A DNA stretch of 64,000 bases from positions 1,784,629 through 1,848,628 of the forward strand of contig OY101119.1 in NCBI GenBank assembly GCA_956465555.1. Reading direction: 5' to 3'. A program made the translations under genes and the position numbers. The notes below the pieces were generated by a model. It was not told the DNA's origin, did not search any database, and worked only from the letters and a program-made list of their open reading frames with translations. The stretch comes from Nitzschia sp. pyKryTriq1 (lineage: Eukaryota; Bacillariophyta; Bacillariophyceae; Bacillariales; Bacillariaceae). Shown here in pieces: positions 44,630-55,571 of the stretch (the stretch's first letter is position 1; every line of letters starts with the position of its first letter).

Positions 44630-45772
44630 TCATATCAACAAGGATTCTCGTGTCGCAATCGTAGAATCCATAGTGGAACTGGTACGAAGTATGGGCATAA
44701 AACTCTTTGTGTCCGATTGTTTCCCTCTTCGACCCTCGCATCTCGTAAAAGCGTCAATAATGGTGCGAAATGTTTCTCCAAAGTCCAACCCGCTGTTGCA
44801 AAACATTCTACGCGGCGTGTTCTTGGGAGGCTCGTCTTGATTCTGGAGACCCAGCTTGATATTCATAGCTCTAGCCGCTGCCATTTCCTCGTGCTCTTTC
44901 AGCTTGAACATGATGTTTCCAATCTTTTGTTCATCAAAGTGATCTGAAAGTCTAATCTCTTCCGGTGATGGAGCAGGACGGTCCGAAGAGGACACGTCCA
45001 CTACCACTCGAATAAAGGCATCTTCAGCAAACGAAAATGACGAATCCTCGGGAGTGTTCGAGGTAGATTCCGGAGTAAGAGGCCTCTTGTTTTTGATTCG
45101 AAGGTCCATCGTTGTGGTGCCCATCTCTCGTTGGTTTCCACCATAAAAGATGAGATGGGCCACCCCTTCTTGGCAAATGGAACGGTCTTCATTCCGTAAC
45201 ACAACGTGTAGTTCAACAATATCAGGCATAGCATCGCATTCGGCTTCCCAGTGAATACTTCCTCCACGTGAGCAGTCGTTCGAGAGTACGCTAGCATCCT
45301 CCGATAGTGACTGATTTTGTTGGATGGCGGATGCTTTATTGGCAGTTGCCAAACTTCGTTTCGGTGCATTTGGTTTTGGACCCGACAGTTTCAGCTGCAA
45401 GTGTGGTCGGTATGATGATGCATTAGAGTCAGTCGACATGGCGCAGGATGGAAGCGATCTTCGGCCTTCCATGGGATCGTTGAAAGTGGCAAACGAGAGG
45501 AACTTGGAATTGGAAGGTTGGGAGTTCCTTGCGTCGTCGCAGTCGTTGCCCGTGCTGGAATCTGGGTCCAATTCCAAGCTGTTGGACTCGATTACCAGGT
45601 TTCCAGTGTGTCCACACATGGTGAAGGAGCTCACTTGCATGCTCGAAGCGGATCCCGTAAAGGAAACAGCCGCCATCACATCACGGGGATCCTTATCACT
45701 GACGATCCCATGAATACTCTGGAGGGTCAAGTCTACTTTTGAACCCATTGCCTCCACTCGCTTTCCGGTCAT
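44630..45772 (-). CDS. Unknown protein, member C of the local family
   Basis: A 380-residue paralogue of the pair at 27520-31022. It shares the opening strand block SKVDLTLQSIHGIVSDK, a VMAAVSFTGSAS segment, DIVELHVVLRNEDRS, EGVAHLIFYGGNQ, DLRIKNKRP and FAEDAFIRVVVDVSSSD, in the same order. A Cys-containing helix (FCNSGLDFGETFRTIIDAFT) follows near the C-terminus. The centre is Ser/Asn-rich. Two in-frame ATGs (45772 and 45748, MGSKVDL) are possible starts; the second begins immediately before the first strand. Function unknown. It converges on the AP-3 mu gene. Confidence 0.72.
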   Translation of the reverse strand: MTGKRVEAMGSKVDLTLQSIHGIVSDKDPRDVMAAVSFTGSASSMQVSSFTMCGHTGNLVIESNSLELDPDSSTGNDCDDARNSQPSNSKFLSFATFNDPMEGRRSLPSCAMSTDSNASSYRPHLQLKLSGPKPNAPKRSLATANKASAIQQNQSLSEDASVLSNDCSRGGSIHWEAECDAMPDIVELHVVLRNEDRSICQEGVAHLIFYGGNQREMGTTTMDLRIKNKRPLTPESTSNTPEDSSFSFAEDAFIRVVVDVSSSDRPAPSPEEIRLSDHFDEQKIGNIMFKLKEHEEMAAARAMNIKLGLQNQDEPPKNTPRRMFCNSGLDFGETFRTIIDAFTRCEGRRGKQSDTKSFMPILRTSSTMDSTIATRESLLI

Positions 45773-47290
45773 TTTCTCTGTCGTATTGTTGTTTTAAAAA
45801 TCACAGCGAGGTTTTGAAAGAAATTAATATCGTGGAAGTAGAAAATGATGGTCGGAGCGATTGCAGTTATTTGTCGCCCGAGAGGAAGATTCTGATGATT
45901 CTTCCGTGTGAAGCCAAAGTACGAGGCGGTAAATTTGTGAAAGGGATTGATCTCCATGTCGGCGGCAAAATCGTTCGGCCGGCATGCTGAACAGTGGTTA
46001 TCTTCTTCTTCAGTATTGAAGATTGAATAAAATGGGGAGTGCCCTGAAATATTGGTGGGCGCCTTCTTTCCACATGGACAGATTTGGTTCTAGCACGATA
46101 CAACGGCAAATTACATGCGATGGAACGGCGACACTATGGCGGGAGTCAACCAAAAAACTTCGATGGGGACATAAGATTTGTCTAAGTAATCGGCTGTTCA
46201 CTATGGAGCTTGAGAAGTTCGCAACGGTCCTTCCAACAAAGGAGCGTGCTGACGAACTCTGGAGGAGTCGTCATACATACTGTAGTGAATGAATCGCCGT
46301 GTTATTTTTTTAAAATACTGTAGTACGCATTGTCCCAACGCATGTCCTTAAAAAAAAGAATTACCCGCCGGTACCGGTACAGTACCATTTCGACGGCTTC
46401 AGGTTTCAGGCTTTGAGCTTGGAATGTAGATTTTCAAGCTTGGAGCATGGAGCTTGGACAGTGGAGGTACTGTAGGCCAAGCATTCTGTCAAGTGCCACA
46501 TACTGTATTCTTGGTGCTCCCTCAGATACAAAAATACGAAAGACCTCAAGTATCATATGCTGGCAGGAGGCATCGTAGCAGGAATAACAATAGTAATGGT
46601 GAAGCTGCTCCTGATGCTTTTTCCAATGCCTTCCCAGACATCCCTATGACGCCCTACATGAACAAGTTTACTCTTTCAATTGATCTCAATTGATTACCTG
46701 TAACAACTAATCAATCTAAATCTGCCGCCCCCATATCAAATAGGCTTCCCCTGCTATTATAATACGCAGCTAGGGAAAATCCATTTGGTATTTTCTCATC
46801 GTACCTATTAACCACTACTTTCTTTACACCACCATTGTCCCGATAGAAATGCACTCATTATTGTTATTATTAATTTGTCGTGAAGCACGAGAAAAAGCAC
46901 GCATTATTTGAGGTTCCGATTTTTTCATTTTGAGTCTTCGCCCCTGTCTACATAATATTGTCACTGTAGTTACGTATTTATACGGATGACAGACAAACGG
47001 TATAAGAAGTCTTGTACTTTCCATGCTCACTCATACGTACCGGTACCGCGCGGTACCAGCTACTCCTGTACGAGTACATCCAGCGCAGGTAAAGACGCAA
47101 CGTTGGTGTTGTTGTCTCTTTGGCTCGTGAATATAGCACTTGCAATTATTGTTCGAAAGCACCCTCTCGCATTTTTCAAGTCAAGTCATTGGTGTTGGAT
47201 CCAGATTGTTGGCGGCGGCGGAGTTTCAGTTTCACTGACTAACTGACTGTCCTCTAGCCCACTGAACTTTACCGTCATCAATCATTCATC
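45773..47290. other. Intergenic, no gene called
   Basis: Upstream of member C and of EXO84, which diverge. Contents: four degenerate GAGCTTGGA words at 46409-46456, TACCGGTA at 46372 and 47038, and GTAC-rich palindromes around both. Frames of 80-90 codons at 45739-45990 and 46023-46292 lack recognisable features. Confidence 0.45.
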
Positions 47291-49913
47291 ATGTCCGGCA
47301 ATAATGATAAGGAGTTTGTGGAGGAACGAGTCGCCTTTATTGTCGACGCGAATCACATTGACCAGTATATGCCGCGCATTTCGGTGACGAAAACCAGCGA
47401 TCGGATTGGCCGCAGTGTGGAGAAGAGTTTCCGTCCCTTTTCGACCGATGACATTTCTCGCGTCTTGGACTTCGAAAATGTAGAAGATCCTCCGCCAGAC
47501 GGTCCCATGATGCACGGAGAAGGAGGACTCAATGATATGAAATTTCCAAAGCGGCACATGTGTCTGCGAGGAGGTTTCATCTTTTATTTTGATCTCAATG
47601 ATGTCAGTGGAACGGGTCAAAGTCACTACGTGCACTATCACGGTCCTCCGATTGGAGTGATTCCCATCCACGAAGTGCGAATTGAATTTCCGCCCGGTGG
47701 AAGGAGGGTTTTTCGGGAGCATGCTCAAAGTGAAGCCCGGACGGGCTACGAATTAGCCATTTTGCACGATTCGAATGAAGAGGGGGCGCGTCCTCCGGCC
47801 TTTATCGCAGCCGACAGTTTGGGGCTGCGGGACAAGTGGGCAAACGCCATTAAGGTACGGGCAGGAATCGATGATACAACTTCATTGCGAGCGCAAGTAT
47901 TTGGGCAAGAGGAAAGCTTTGGGGCGACCAAACCGGCGGAGATCCTTCGCGAAAAGGAAAGCAAAAAGAAAGAGAAACAAGAGAAGGACAGCGGGAAACG
48001 CGAGAACAACAGAAGGAAGGGTCGGCGGTCGTCAGCCGCAACTGGCAAGAAGGACGACGACGAAGAGGATAATCTCATTGGTGATGCATTGCAAGAGTTT
48101 GGAAAGAACAATTTCGTGGAAAAGACATGGATCGATAATTATTTTGAAAGCCACAATGACATTGATGCGGACCAAAGGGCCACACAGTTGGAACTGTGGC
48201 AAGAAGCCATCAAGAAAGGATTGAAAAATGCCGTCTTGGAACAGTACGAATACTTTGTGGAGGCCTCGGCTGAAATGACGAAAATGGGAAAGGAAGTTGT
48301 GGACTTGAAGACCCTCGTGGAAACGCAAGTGGAGACTATCAAAGAAATGAAAGAAATCGACTTTACGAGTGTCGTTCTCGATCCCACTGATGGAAATGGC
48401 AGCGAAGAGGAGGGTGCTGGAAATGAACGACGAAGAGGGATGCGTAGAAATCAGAGCGGAGAGCTGGTTGGCTACGACTCGGATCTTAGCAGTGTGGCCT
48501 CTTTTGATCGAGAAAACGGCGCTGCTCCAACGACCAATGGCCAGGAACCCAAGTACCGCGATCCGGAGTCGAAGGATGGGGTGATTGAAATCCCATCATT
48601 TCTGGAGGACGCAGCAGAAGAAATCATGGCATTTGCCAAAGAGAGCCGTTACACCGATGCCACAGAGTTGTGGACCAAAGCCAAGGAAGAAGTCACCGAG
48701 ATTCTCAAACAGGTATGTGGTAGAAAATTGGAGTCAATCGCGTCGATCATCAATCCAGCATTACCAAATCTCACTTTTGGATCCTTCCGTAGCATGAGCA
48801 ACCGACCGACAATTTCTTGACCAAGAAGGAATTCACTCTTGTACAAACTCTTTCTGAAGGTTTGGGGGAGTTGTCTGAGATGATCAGTAGCCGGCTGGTG
48901 GAGAATCTGAGGCGAAAAAATGAGGCACTGAAACAGGCGGCAAAGCGTGAACGATCTGATCCCATGGCGACACTAGTACCATCAGTATCACCTACGTGCC
49001 TAAACGATGATTCGGTTTCCTTGCGATTGCTGGTGAAACTGGGAAAGACGCAAGAGGCGGCTATTGCATATTCGGCAAGGCGATCACTTTTGTTGCTGGA
49101 AAGGTACGTTTTGCATCCTTTTTTCGAACGTTACTACTGTACGGTATGGAGTCACTTGTTTCTCAAGTTTTGTCATTCTCTTGCTATAGTCTTCACGAAC
49201 GACCGCTTTCGGGAACGGGAAATGTGGATTTGGTCATTTATGCGGCACAATTGAGTCAATCCTTCTTCTCTTGCTTGGCCACTTCGATTGAAGGTTTCCT
49301 CGATCTCTTTTTGGCTTCCGCACCTGCCGATAGTAAGCAAGGAGACGAGGATACCCTCCACACGGAGATGCAAGGTACGAGGGATCTACCGGCAGGTGCG
49401 CTTGCTTCCATTGTCTTGTGGTGCGACGCCGAGCTCTCCAAATTCTCGGCAGCCTTTGGTGGAACACGGATTTTAGGAAACTTGGCGCTATCCCCACCAC
49501 CAAGAGACTCGCCGCAGAAGAAGGGTCCCCGCGTGTTGGGGCAATCCAATGATTTGAACGGAAGCAAGGATCGACAGGTAAGCAATCTTTTGATCGATGA
49601 GGAGATGAATGAGATCAACAAGTTGAGGGTGAAGCTAACTTTCTATTCTATTCTATTACACCACACTAATTAGAGCGCCATTGAAGTGGCCGCCCAGTGT
49701 GTTGGTCAAGCCTTCCAATATGCGTCGGAGAACCTCGACACGGTGGGTCTTCCCCTGACTCCTCGATTGGCAGAATCCCTACGGAAACGTTTGAAGGGTT
49801 GCGAGGCAGAAGTTGCTGCCTTGCTAGATGAGCAATGGAGACCGATTGTACTGGAATGGGAAATCCTAATGGATGACGAAGATGCACCTTTGGATGAACG
49901 ACGAGGCATTTAG
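47291..49913 (+). CDS. EXO84: Exocyst complex component EXO84
   Basis: Subunit of the exocyst, which tethers secretory vesicles to the plasma membrane. Four exons, 47291-48712, 48793-49103, 49190-49577 and 49674-49913, have introns of 80, 86 and 96 bp and join in frame to 786 residues. The N-terminal 190 residues contain a PH-like strand pattern (CLRGGFIFYFDLND to GLRDKWANAIKV). A highly charged Lys/Glu linker (about 217-258) and a coiled coil (QYEYFVEASAEMTKMGKEVV) follow. The Exo84 C-terminal helical region is recognisable by IPSFLEDAAEEIMAFAKESR, LRLLVKLGKTQEAAIAYSAR, VDLVIYAAQLSQ, ASIVLWCDAELSKF and AIEVAAQCVGQAFQYA, as in plant EXO84. Splice joins (QHEQPTDNF and RSLHERPL) are smooth. Confidence 0.88.
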
Positions 49914-50154
49914 CCATGCCGCTAGTACTGTAGTACTCGTAGTTCCAATAGCGTTTTACTCAATCCTAACAATAGAACTTTGTAGTACTGTATTAGCCAT
50001 GCTTTCAAACAACAACCTTCATGAATACGTAGTTGTTACGTATCTACAACTACAACTACGGTATATATACTTGAGAATTGAAAAGAATGCAATTTTGGGA
50101 TCCTGTCACGTACAAAAACAAGGACAAATTACGAAGAGGAACAGTTCTATTCTT

Positions 50155-50909
50155 CTATAGCAGTTCTGGGTCATCGTCATCGTATTCATCATTCGGAACC
50201 ATCTTGAGAGAGAAGCATTCAGCAAAAAGGAAACGAAACACGCAGAAAATTAGAAACAAATCCAAATACTGTATTCCAAATTCCAAATCATCAAAAGTTC
50301 GATCTGATATACCGGTATAATCGGACGGACAGAGCGGAGCAGCGCACACCCAAAACATACCTGCATATCACCCAAGACGGCATCGGCGCGATTGCTTTGT
50401 ACCTGCAGCATGTATCGTTCCCTTCTCAGTTTCCAGAATTTGAATGATCTCCAGCCAACAAACGCCAGAATGACTAGAAACGCCGCGAGAAATACAATTC
50501 CAAATCGCATGACCCCTTCCTTTTCCGAAAGCAGACTATCATTGTCTGTAGTGACGTCTTCGTCAGATGTGCCACCACCCCCGCCACTACCACTGCCACC
50601 GCTGTTGCCTGAATTGGACGAAGCCACTGGAGCGCTCGTCGGGGCCGTGGTAGAATTGTCCGGGTCTTGGAGTAACCGATCATGTAAGATCCATGCTTGC
50701 TGCGCCGCGACCGAAATCCCGTAATTCATGTTTGTCGCTGTTGGTATGAGTGAATGAATGGATCCTGGGAGATAGGGAGGCAGAGTCAGTCCAGAAACAG
50801 ACGTGGAGATCGAAAAAATTTGTTGTGTAGGGTAAGACTGTCGGGGATCGGGGATCGTCTCCAAGAATGAATCATTAGTGACCTTCTCACGTGCCGTACC
50901 GTACACCAT
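50155..50909 (-). CDS. Unknown single-pass membrane protein, acidic dileucine tail
   Basis: Two exons, 50909-50361 and a 48-nt last exon 50202-50155, flank a 158-bp intron (donor GTATGT, acceptor CTCTCAAG) in phase 0, giving 198 residues. The N-terminal half is extracytosolic-looking, with NSTT and a long Gly/Ser linker (about 95-113). One transmembrane helix lies at about 135-152 (RFGIVFLAAFLVILAF), followed by basic residues (KFWKLRRER), so type I-like topology is likely. The tail NRADAVLGDMQ-MVPNDEY ends in an acidic run and ELL; D-D-P-E-L-L fits the [DE]xxxL[LI] signal read by AP complexes. No family recognised. TACCGGTA lies inside the intron (50310-50317). The end of EXO84 is 241 bp away, tail to tail. 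Confidence 0.72.
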
Positions 50910-51476
50910 TGTCGATGGTCAGTGGTCAGAAGTCAGAAAGCTGAGCTGAGCTGATGAGAGCAGAAACCAGAATGGTCGTCGTCGAAAAACCGTTATACAA
51001 CAAGATTTGAAATTTGACCCATCGGACTACTTTTAAAGGTACGTACGATATGTACGTATGAACGAACTCCTCAAATCCATTGTTGTCGATGAAATTAGCT
51101 GCCTGGCCGTTGGAGTGAATTGCTCCGAGGTAGAATTCCACGACAATATTGTACCAGGCGCCTTGCTAGCTTGACCGGCCTGCTCTCCCCCCCCTTTGAG
51201 CTTGCTTTGAGCGCGGAGCGAGCAGGGAGCGTTTCAAAAATCACGCCGCCGGCGTCTCTCTCTCTTCTTCTCGTTGTTGCGCGGTGGGAGCCCCGCCATC
51301 GACCCATGTTATGACGATGATTCTTCTCGATCTCCTCATAAAAGTCTCAAAAGGAGTTGCCTGTACTGTTACTGTACTCGTAGTCTATTCCAAGTCTTGC
51401 GACGAGTTAAAAGCTCATTCGACTGAAGAGACAAGTTACAGTATTATTGTTTCATCACGCTTTATTAATTTCCATC
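50910..51476. other. Divergent promoter region
   Basis: Between the small membrane protein gene and the next plus-strand gene. It contains repeated GCTGAGCTGA words at 50940 and a GTACGTACGATATGTACGTATG near-palindrome at about 51040. No gene seen. Confidence 0.45.
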
Positions 51477-53600
51477 ATGAATGTTCGAAACCAAGCGCAA
51501 GATGCTGCAAGTTGGTACTTTGCACATGTGGATCCTTTCGTTCCGAATTACGAGAATGTGCAACGATATCTTCGCGGTCCACTGATCGCCCTGACGGTAA
51601 ACAATGTTTTGCCTTCCACTTCAATGGCGACCAGTAAAGTTGCTGCCATGCCTGCTTCTGCTGCAAGAGAAGAGGAGGAAGAGAAAAAGTCTGGCTCGAA
51701 CTGCGAAGATTGGCGCGATTATTTGGCGTCACCGACCGCTTCCACTTTGGGCGGGCGGAAAGTACCCGACACACCCGAGAGCTCGTCCACTCACGCCAAT
51801 GAGAAAGCTCGAGAAGCGTATCAGAGTCTTTCGAGGCGCACGCAGGCTCGAATGGAAGCCTTCTTGGCGGGCTGCGCTCTGGCAGCACCCATTGAAATTG
51901 CCCCGAACTCCAACAAAAGGGCGGACCAGCAGCCTAGCGACATTGTTTCTTTGCAGGAAGGGCTTTCGGGATTCGGAATCACTTCGTCTTCCAGTACTAA
52001 GGCTTCGAAAATGGGAGTTCCATCCTCGATCTTGACTCGGAATATTTCGACGGGAAGCAGCCCTCCGCAGAACCATCCTCAAATTCAAGTGGAGGATTTA
52101 GTCATGAGGTTAGAGTTGTACATTCGCACTCTTCAACGAGTGAAGAATCTCGGAGAGGACTGTGTCATCGCCATGGAACCTGTCAAGGCCATCAAAGCTC
52201 GTGCCCAAGTCATCACTTATGCATTTGTAGTGACGGCGGGTACGGTTCGAAACTTGCGCCATGTGTTGACGCGCCTGCTGAATTGCTTGACCATGGAGGT
52301 GCTGGCGGTGGAAGTTTTGTCAGAAGACGTCACCAAAGTGATTCGCCGGATTGTGTCGGAGTACGAACACGGAACCTCCTTTGCATCTTTGGCGTTTTTG
52401 TCGACGCCAGAAGTCAACGCTGATTCACTTTTGACGCCCTTGGTTGTAAAATACCTTCGATATCTCCAAACCAACTGGGAACAAGTCGTTTCGGCCTGCG
52501 AATTGGAACGCATGTTGACCCGTGCTTTGAATCCGGAGATGCGCAAATTATTCAAGACCATTGAATTTCGATCCATTGGTCACTTGCTGGAGGTCTGTCA
52601 TGAACAACGTGCAAAGCTGCTCCAGATCGAACTGGCGCCAAACGTTTGTGCGGTAGCAGACAATATCAACAGCTTGATCCACAGTAAGGAGGCGCTGCGG
52701 CAAGCTCTGCGTGATTTGCAACGAGAGGTCATTACAGTCAATGGTCACGTCCTGCCGCCGGTGTCGAGTCGCAAGGAGCTCTTGAACATTTTGAGCCAAA
52801 CCTTGAACTCGAGAACTTTGACGGCAGCCGAACGTACACCTCGCCGCCGCTCGGGAGAGAAGAAGAGTCGCCATAAAAGCAAAAACAAAGCGAACGTGGC
52901 GACACTTGGTCAAAATAACCCACCCGCCAATGGCGTAGCGACCCCCATGTCGAAAGAGAACAATGTCCACACGCCAACAAGTTCTAAATCCACGGATGAC
53001 AATGAGAATTTCTTTTCTTCGGAAGTGGATGATTCCGAGGATGTTTCTTCTCTCTCGGGGGGTGATGCTTCTCCGGCTCCCGGAACAAAGATTCGCCGTC
53101 GCAATTTCCATCTATCGACGATTGATCTATTGACAAGACGTCTGTTGATCGCAGCCAGTCGCACTGGCAACGGGGGAGATGCCTACTTTGTCGTTCGTGA
53201 CCTATTTGGTGGCGAGGATGTTGAGGTGGTTCCCACCAATAACTTACCGCACCTAGGACGCACTGCTCTCCGACCAGGCACGATCGATATTTTGGTACGC
53301 CTGGCTTCGGTTACCATCAAGTGCCACCAATCCTTTGACATTTACCCAAAGTCGTTGGTCGGAGAGTGTGAACCATTGATTCAATTCCATACTACCACCA
53401 CAGAAACAATTTCCTTGCAAGAAATTCGCTCGAGTGACAGTGGGGAGGACGAAGACGACTTCATTAGGACTCCCGATCGACCAGCGGTGGGCAGTGCCAT
53501 GCTTGTTCTTCAGGAACAAGAAAGTTCCAGGACGGGATGGAGAACGATTTCTATTCGGCCGGCTATTTATGAAAAAGTTGATGTGTCGAATTATCTCTAG
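51477..53600 (+). CDS. Unknown 707-residue protein
   Basis: I do not recognise this protein. From the ATG at 51477 (preferred; another at 51447 adds ten residues) it begins MNVRNQAQDAASWYFAHVDP. A 140-residue variable region is followed by a long helical domain at about 205-440 (EDLVMRLELYIRTLQRVKNL, NLRHVLTRLLNCLTMEVLAV, LTPLVVKYLRYLQTNWEQV). A Lys/Ser-rich disordered linker lies at about 450-535 (GEKKSRHKSKNKAN). A C-terminal beta-rich domain at about 540-705 includes AYFVVRDLFGGEDVEVVP, GTIDILVRLASVTIKCHQ and a closing WRTISIRPAIYEKVDV. The C-terminal strands resemble a carbohydrate- or membrane-binding sandwich only in general pattern. Intronless. Confidence 0.75.
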   Translation: MNVRNQAQDAASWYFAHVDPFVPNYENVQRYLRGPLIALTVNNVLPSTSMATSKVAAMPASAAREEEEEKKSGSNCEDWRDYLASPTASTLGGRKVPDTPESSSTHANEKAREAYQSLSRRTQARMEAFLAGCALAAPIEIAPNSNKRADQQPSDIVSLQEGLSGFGITSSSSTKASKMGVPSSILTRNISTGSSPPQNHPQIQVEDLVMRLELYIRTLQRVKNLGEDCVIAMEPVKAIKARAQVITYAFVVTAGTVRNLRHVLTRLLNCLTMEVLAVEVLSEDVTKVIRRIVSEYEHGTSFASLAFLSTPEVNADSLLTPLVVKYLRYLQTNWEQVVSACELERMLTRALNPEMRKLFKTIEFRSIGHLLEVCHEQRAKLLQIELAPNVCAVADNINSLIHSKEALRQALRDLQREVITVNGHVLPPVSSRKELLNILSQTLNSRTLTAAERTPRRRSGEKKSRHKSKNKANVATLGQNNPPANGVATPMSKENNVHTPTSSKSTDDNENFFSSEVDDSEDVSSLSGGDASPAPGTKIRRRNFHLSTIDLLTRRLLIAASRTGNGGDAYFVVRDLFGGEDVEVVPTNNLPHLGRTALRPGTIDILVRLASVTIKCHQSFDIYPKSLVGECEPLIQFHTTTTETISLQEIRSSDSGEDEDDFIRTPDRPAVGSAMLVLQEQESSRTGWRTISIRPAIYEKVDVSNYL

Positions 53601-53980
53601 TCGATGCTTGAAGAATGGTAGTCACTGTTTTTTAAAAGTAGAGTACGAGTATAGCAACAATATTTTAGTCTGGATACAGTTGAAACAACTTGTTCAAGTA
53701 CTACTTGCTTGGGCGTGTGCAAGCTACGGCAATACATGGTTGTATTTGACAGCAAGCAAGGATGCAATAGCAACGGCCTTCAGGTCAATGTCAGAGCACT
53801 ATACCGTGCGAGTACAAAAGTGCAGCGAAACATTTTCGTCTCATATCGTACCGTGCGTTTTTAAGTTGGCGCCTGGGATCTGTGATGATTTGCGAGGACT
53901 CTTGGCAGCATGGTCTCATCTAGCGAGGATCCTTGATAATTTGCTTCTGGCCACATATCACTTCGTACCATATCACATCA
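53601..53980. other. Intergenic between convergent genes
   Basis: No gene or notable repeat. The frame of the preceding gene does not continue past its stop. Confidence 0.4.
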
Positions 53981-54502
53981 TCAGGTATATACTCCCAAAT
54001 AGTCTTCCTTGACAATTGCGGAATTGATTTGAATCATGACATGATTTCCTTTCAACATGGCCTGGGCGTCCAATTGCATTCCTTCCAAGGCTTTGATCAG
54101 AGTCGCGTCGTTTTTAAATTTCTGTTTGGCTTGATCTAAAATCAATAGTGCAGCCTTGGGATTTTTCTGAATATAAATTTCATGGGCAGCGATACTGAGA
54201 TGAGATGGGCCGTGCCTCTCCATCTTCTTCCATTCGTCCAAGGCATCTTTTGTAAGGCCTAGTCGGTATGCAGCCTTGGCTTCCTGGTAGCGGATAGGAT
54301 CGGGGGGAGGGAAGAGATGCCGCAGTACCTTTCTTAGAAGCTGAATACTTCCTCCCGTGACTGCCAATGCGACCGCGAGAGGGACCAATACGTCTCGCGC
54401 AAAGGAGTGGGCGAATCGAAGGATATCCTCCATGGGATCTTCGCCTTCGAAGTACTCCCTCAGAGTGGCGACCAAGGACGACGATAATGTTGGAACCTCC
54501 AT
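53981..54502 (-). CDS. Small membrane-anchored TPR-like protein
   Basis: A 173-residue protein. Residues about 36-55 (ARDVLVPLAVALAVTGGSIQ) form one likely transmembrane helix. The remainder is helical repeats: YQEAKAAYRLGLTKDALDEW, SHLSIAAHEIYIQKNPKAAL, LILDQAKQKFKNDATLIKAL. The spacing of Ala/Gly/Tyr suggests about two or three tetratricopeptide-type repeats, usually protein-binding. It may be an organellar or ER adaptor; the family is not recognised. Confidence 0.65.
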   Translation of the reverse strand: MEVPTLSSSLVATLREYFEGEDPMEDILRFAHSFARDVLVPLAVALAVTGGSIQLLRKVLRHLFPPPDPIRYQEAKAAYRLGLTKDALDEWKKMERHGPSHLSIAAHEIYIQKNPKAALLILDQAKQKFKNDATLIKALEGMQLDAQAMLKGNHVMIQINSAIVKEDYLGVYT

Positions 54503-54769
54503 ATTTTATTGTGTTTTGTGTTGTCTAATTTCCGTGAAGTAGATAATAGTGTTGATCCAACTCTAGCATCCAGCACACGGGAGACAGCCAGACCATCGTC
54601 CTTTGGCGCGCCCGGCTCGCAAAAAGCCGGCCAACTTCGCCAACTCGCATTCGAAACGACGACTCCAATCTCACCAACCAAATAATGCTCATTATTTAGT
54701 AATCTCACCTTTCTCGTCAGCTTTTTCTCACATCGACATTAGCAGAGATTACTAAATCTTCTCCCAACC

Positions 54770-55571
54770 ATGTCCCTCACCCTCAAACCAACTAGTGTGG
54801 ACGACTTCATCCAGGATTTTCCAGAATCCTGCAACAAAATCCCCCCGGGCCAGCCCGACTATGAAGCGCTGAAAGAGCAGACTTCGTTAAGTCTCGAGAG
54901 CCATCCACGCAAGGCGCATATCCCCCCAATCCAGACCCGTACCGAACTCCGAGGAACCCCAAACGGTGCACACACAACTTCAACTTCAACTAACAAACTC
55001 TTCCGAGGAGTTGTGGTGGAGGAGGTGAAGTCACGGGCATCTCCGTGGTTTTGCCCTCGTGTTTCCAATCTCCTTTCTGTGCCACTCATTCTTTCCAGTC
55101 ACAAGGATGGAATCCTCTCTGAGCCCACTATCATAGGATTGGCTTTTCCGGGAATTTGACCAACTCGCTGACCTTCCAACGTGTGTGGATCTTCGGGGCA
55201 GGCCTATTACGACGTGCAGGTGCCTTCTGGATTTACTTCGAGGACCAGAGAAAAGGAAGTGGTGGATTCCCTTGATCGTGGACTTTGTTGATCACTTCTA
55301 CAGGCACCGGAGTGACAGTCAACAACGTAGGTTCATGTTTGAAATTGCCAAAAAGGTGGAACACAGCCGTAAAGGCAGCTTTGAAATACCAGTTTTGGAA
55401 CCAGGAGAGATTACAATTCCCAAAGTATGCAAGAATTCATACCTTAATCTACTGGGTGTGCGTGAACGTCGTTATGAGACACAAGTCAGATCTCTCAAGA
55501 GAAGCAATTGTGCGGCAGTCCACAAGGCTATTGGTAAACCCAGCAATAATGCCTTAGGATGCAAGAAATGA
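54770..55571 (+). pseudogene. Possible fragments of a transposable-element-type gene
   Basis: Two frames lie in succession. The first, 54770-55159, starts MSLTLKPTSVDDFIQDFP and runs into the first copy of a 150-bp repeat. The second, 55185-55571, has no clear ATG start and reads IPKVCKNSYLNLLGVRERRY, a C-x(2-3)-[FY]-L-x-L-L-G pattern similar to the cysteine-leucine segment found in many transposon-derived proteins of animals and stramenopiles. Stops separate the two, and no splice joining them was found, so I read them as decayed pieces. Confidence is low for the first frame and modest for the second. Confidence 0.4.

Noticed and set aside
45739-46292. Two plus-strand frames of 83 and 89 codons
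   Set aside because: No recognisable features and no splice link; they overlap the promoter of family member C.
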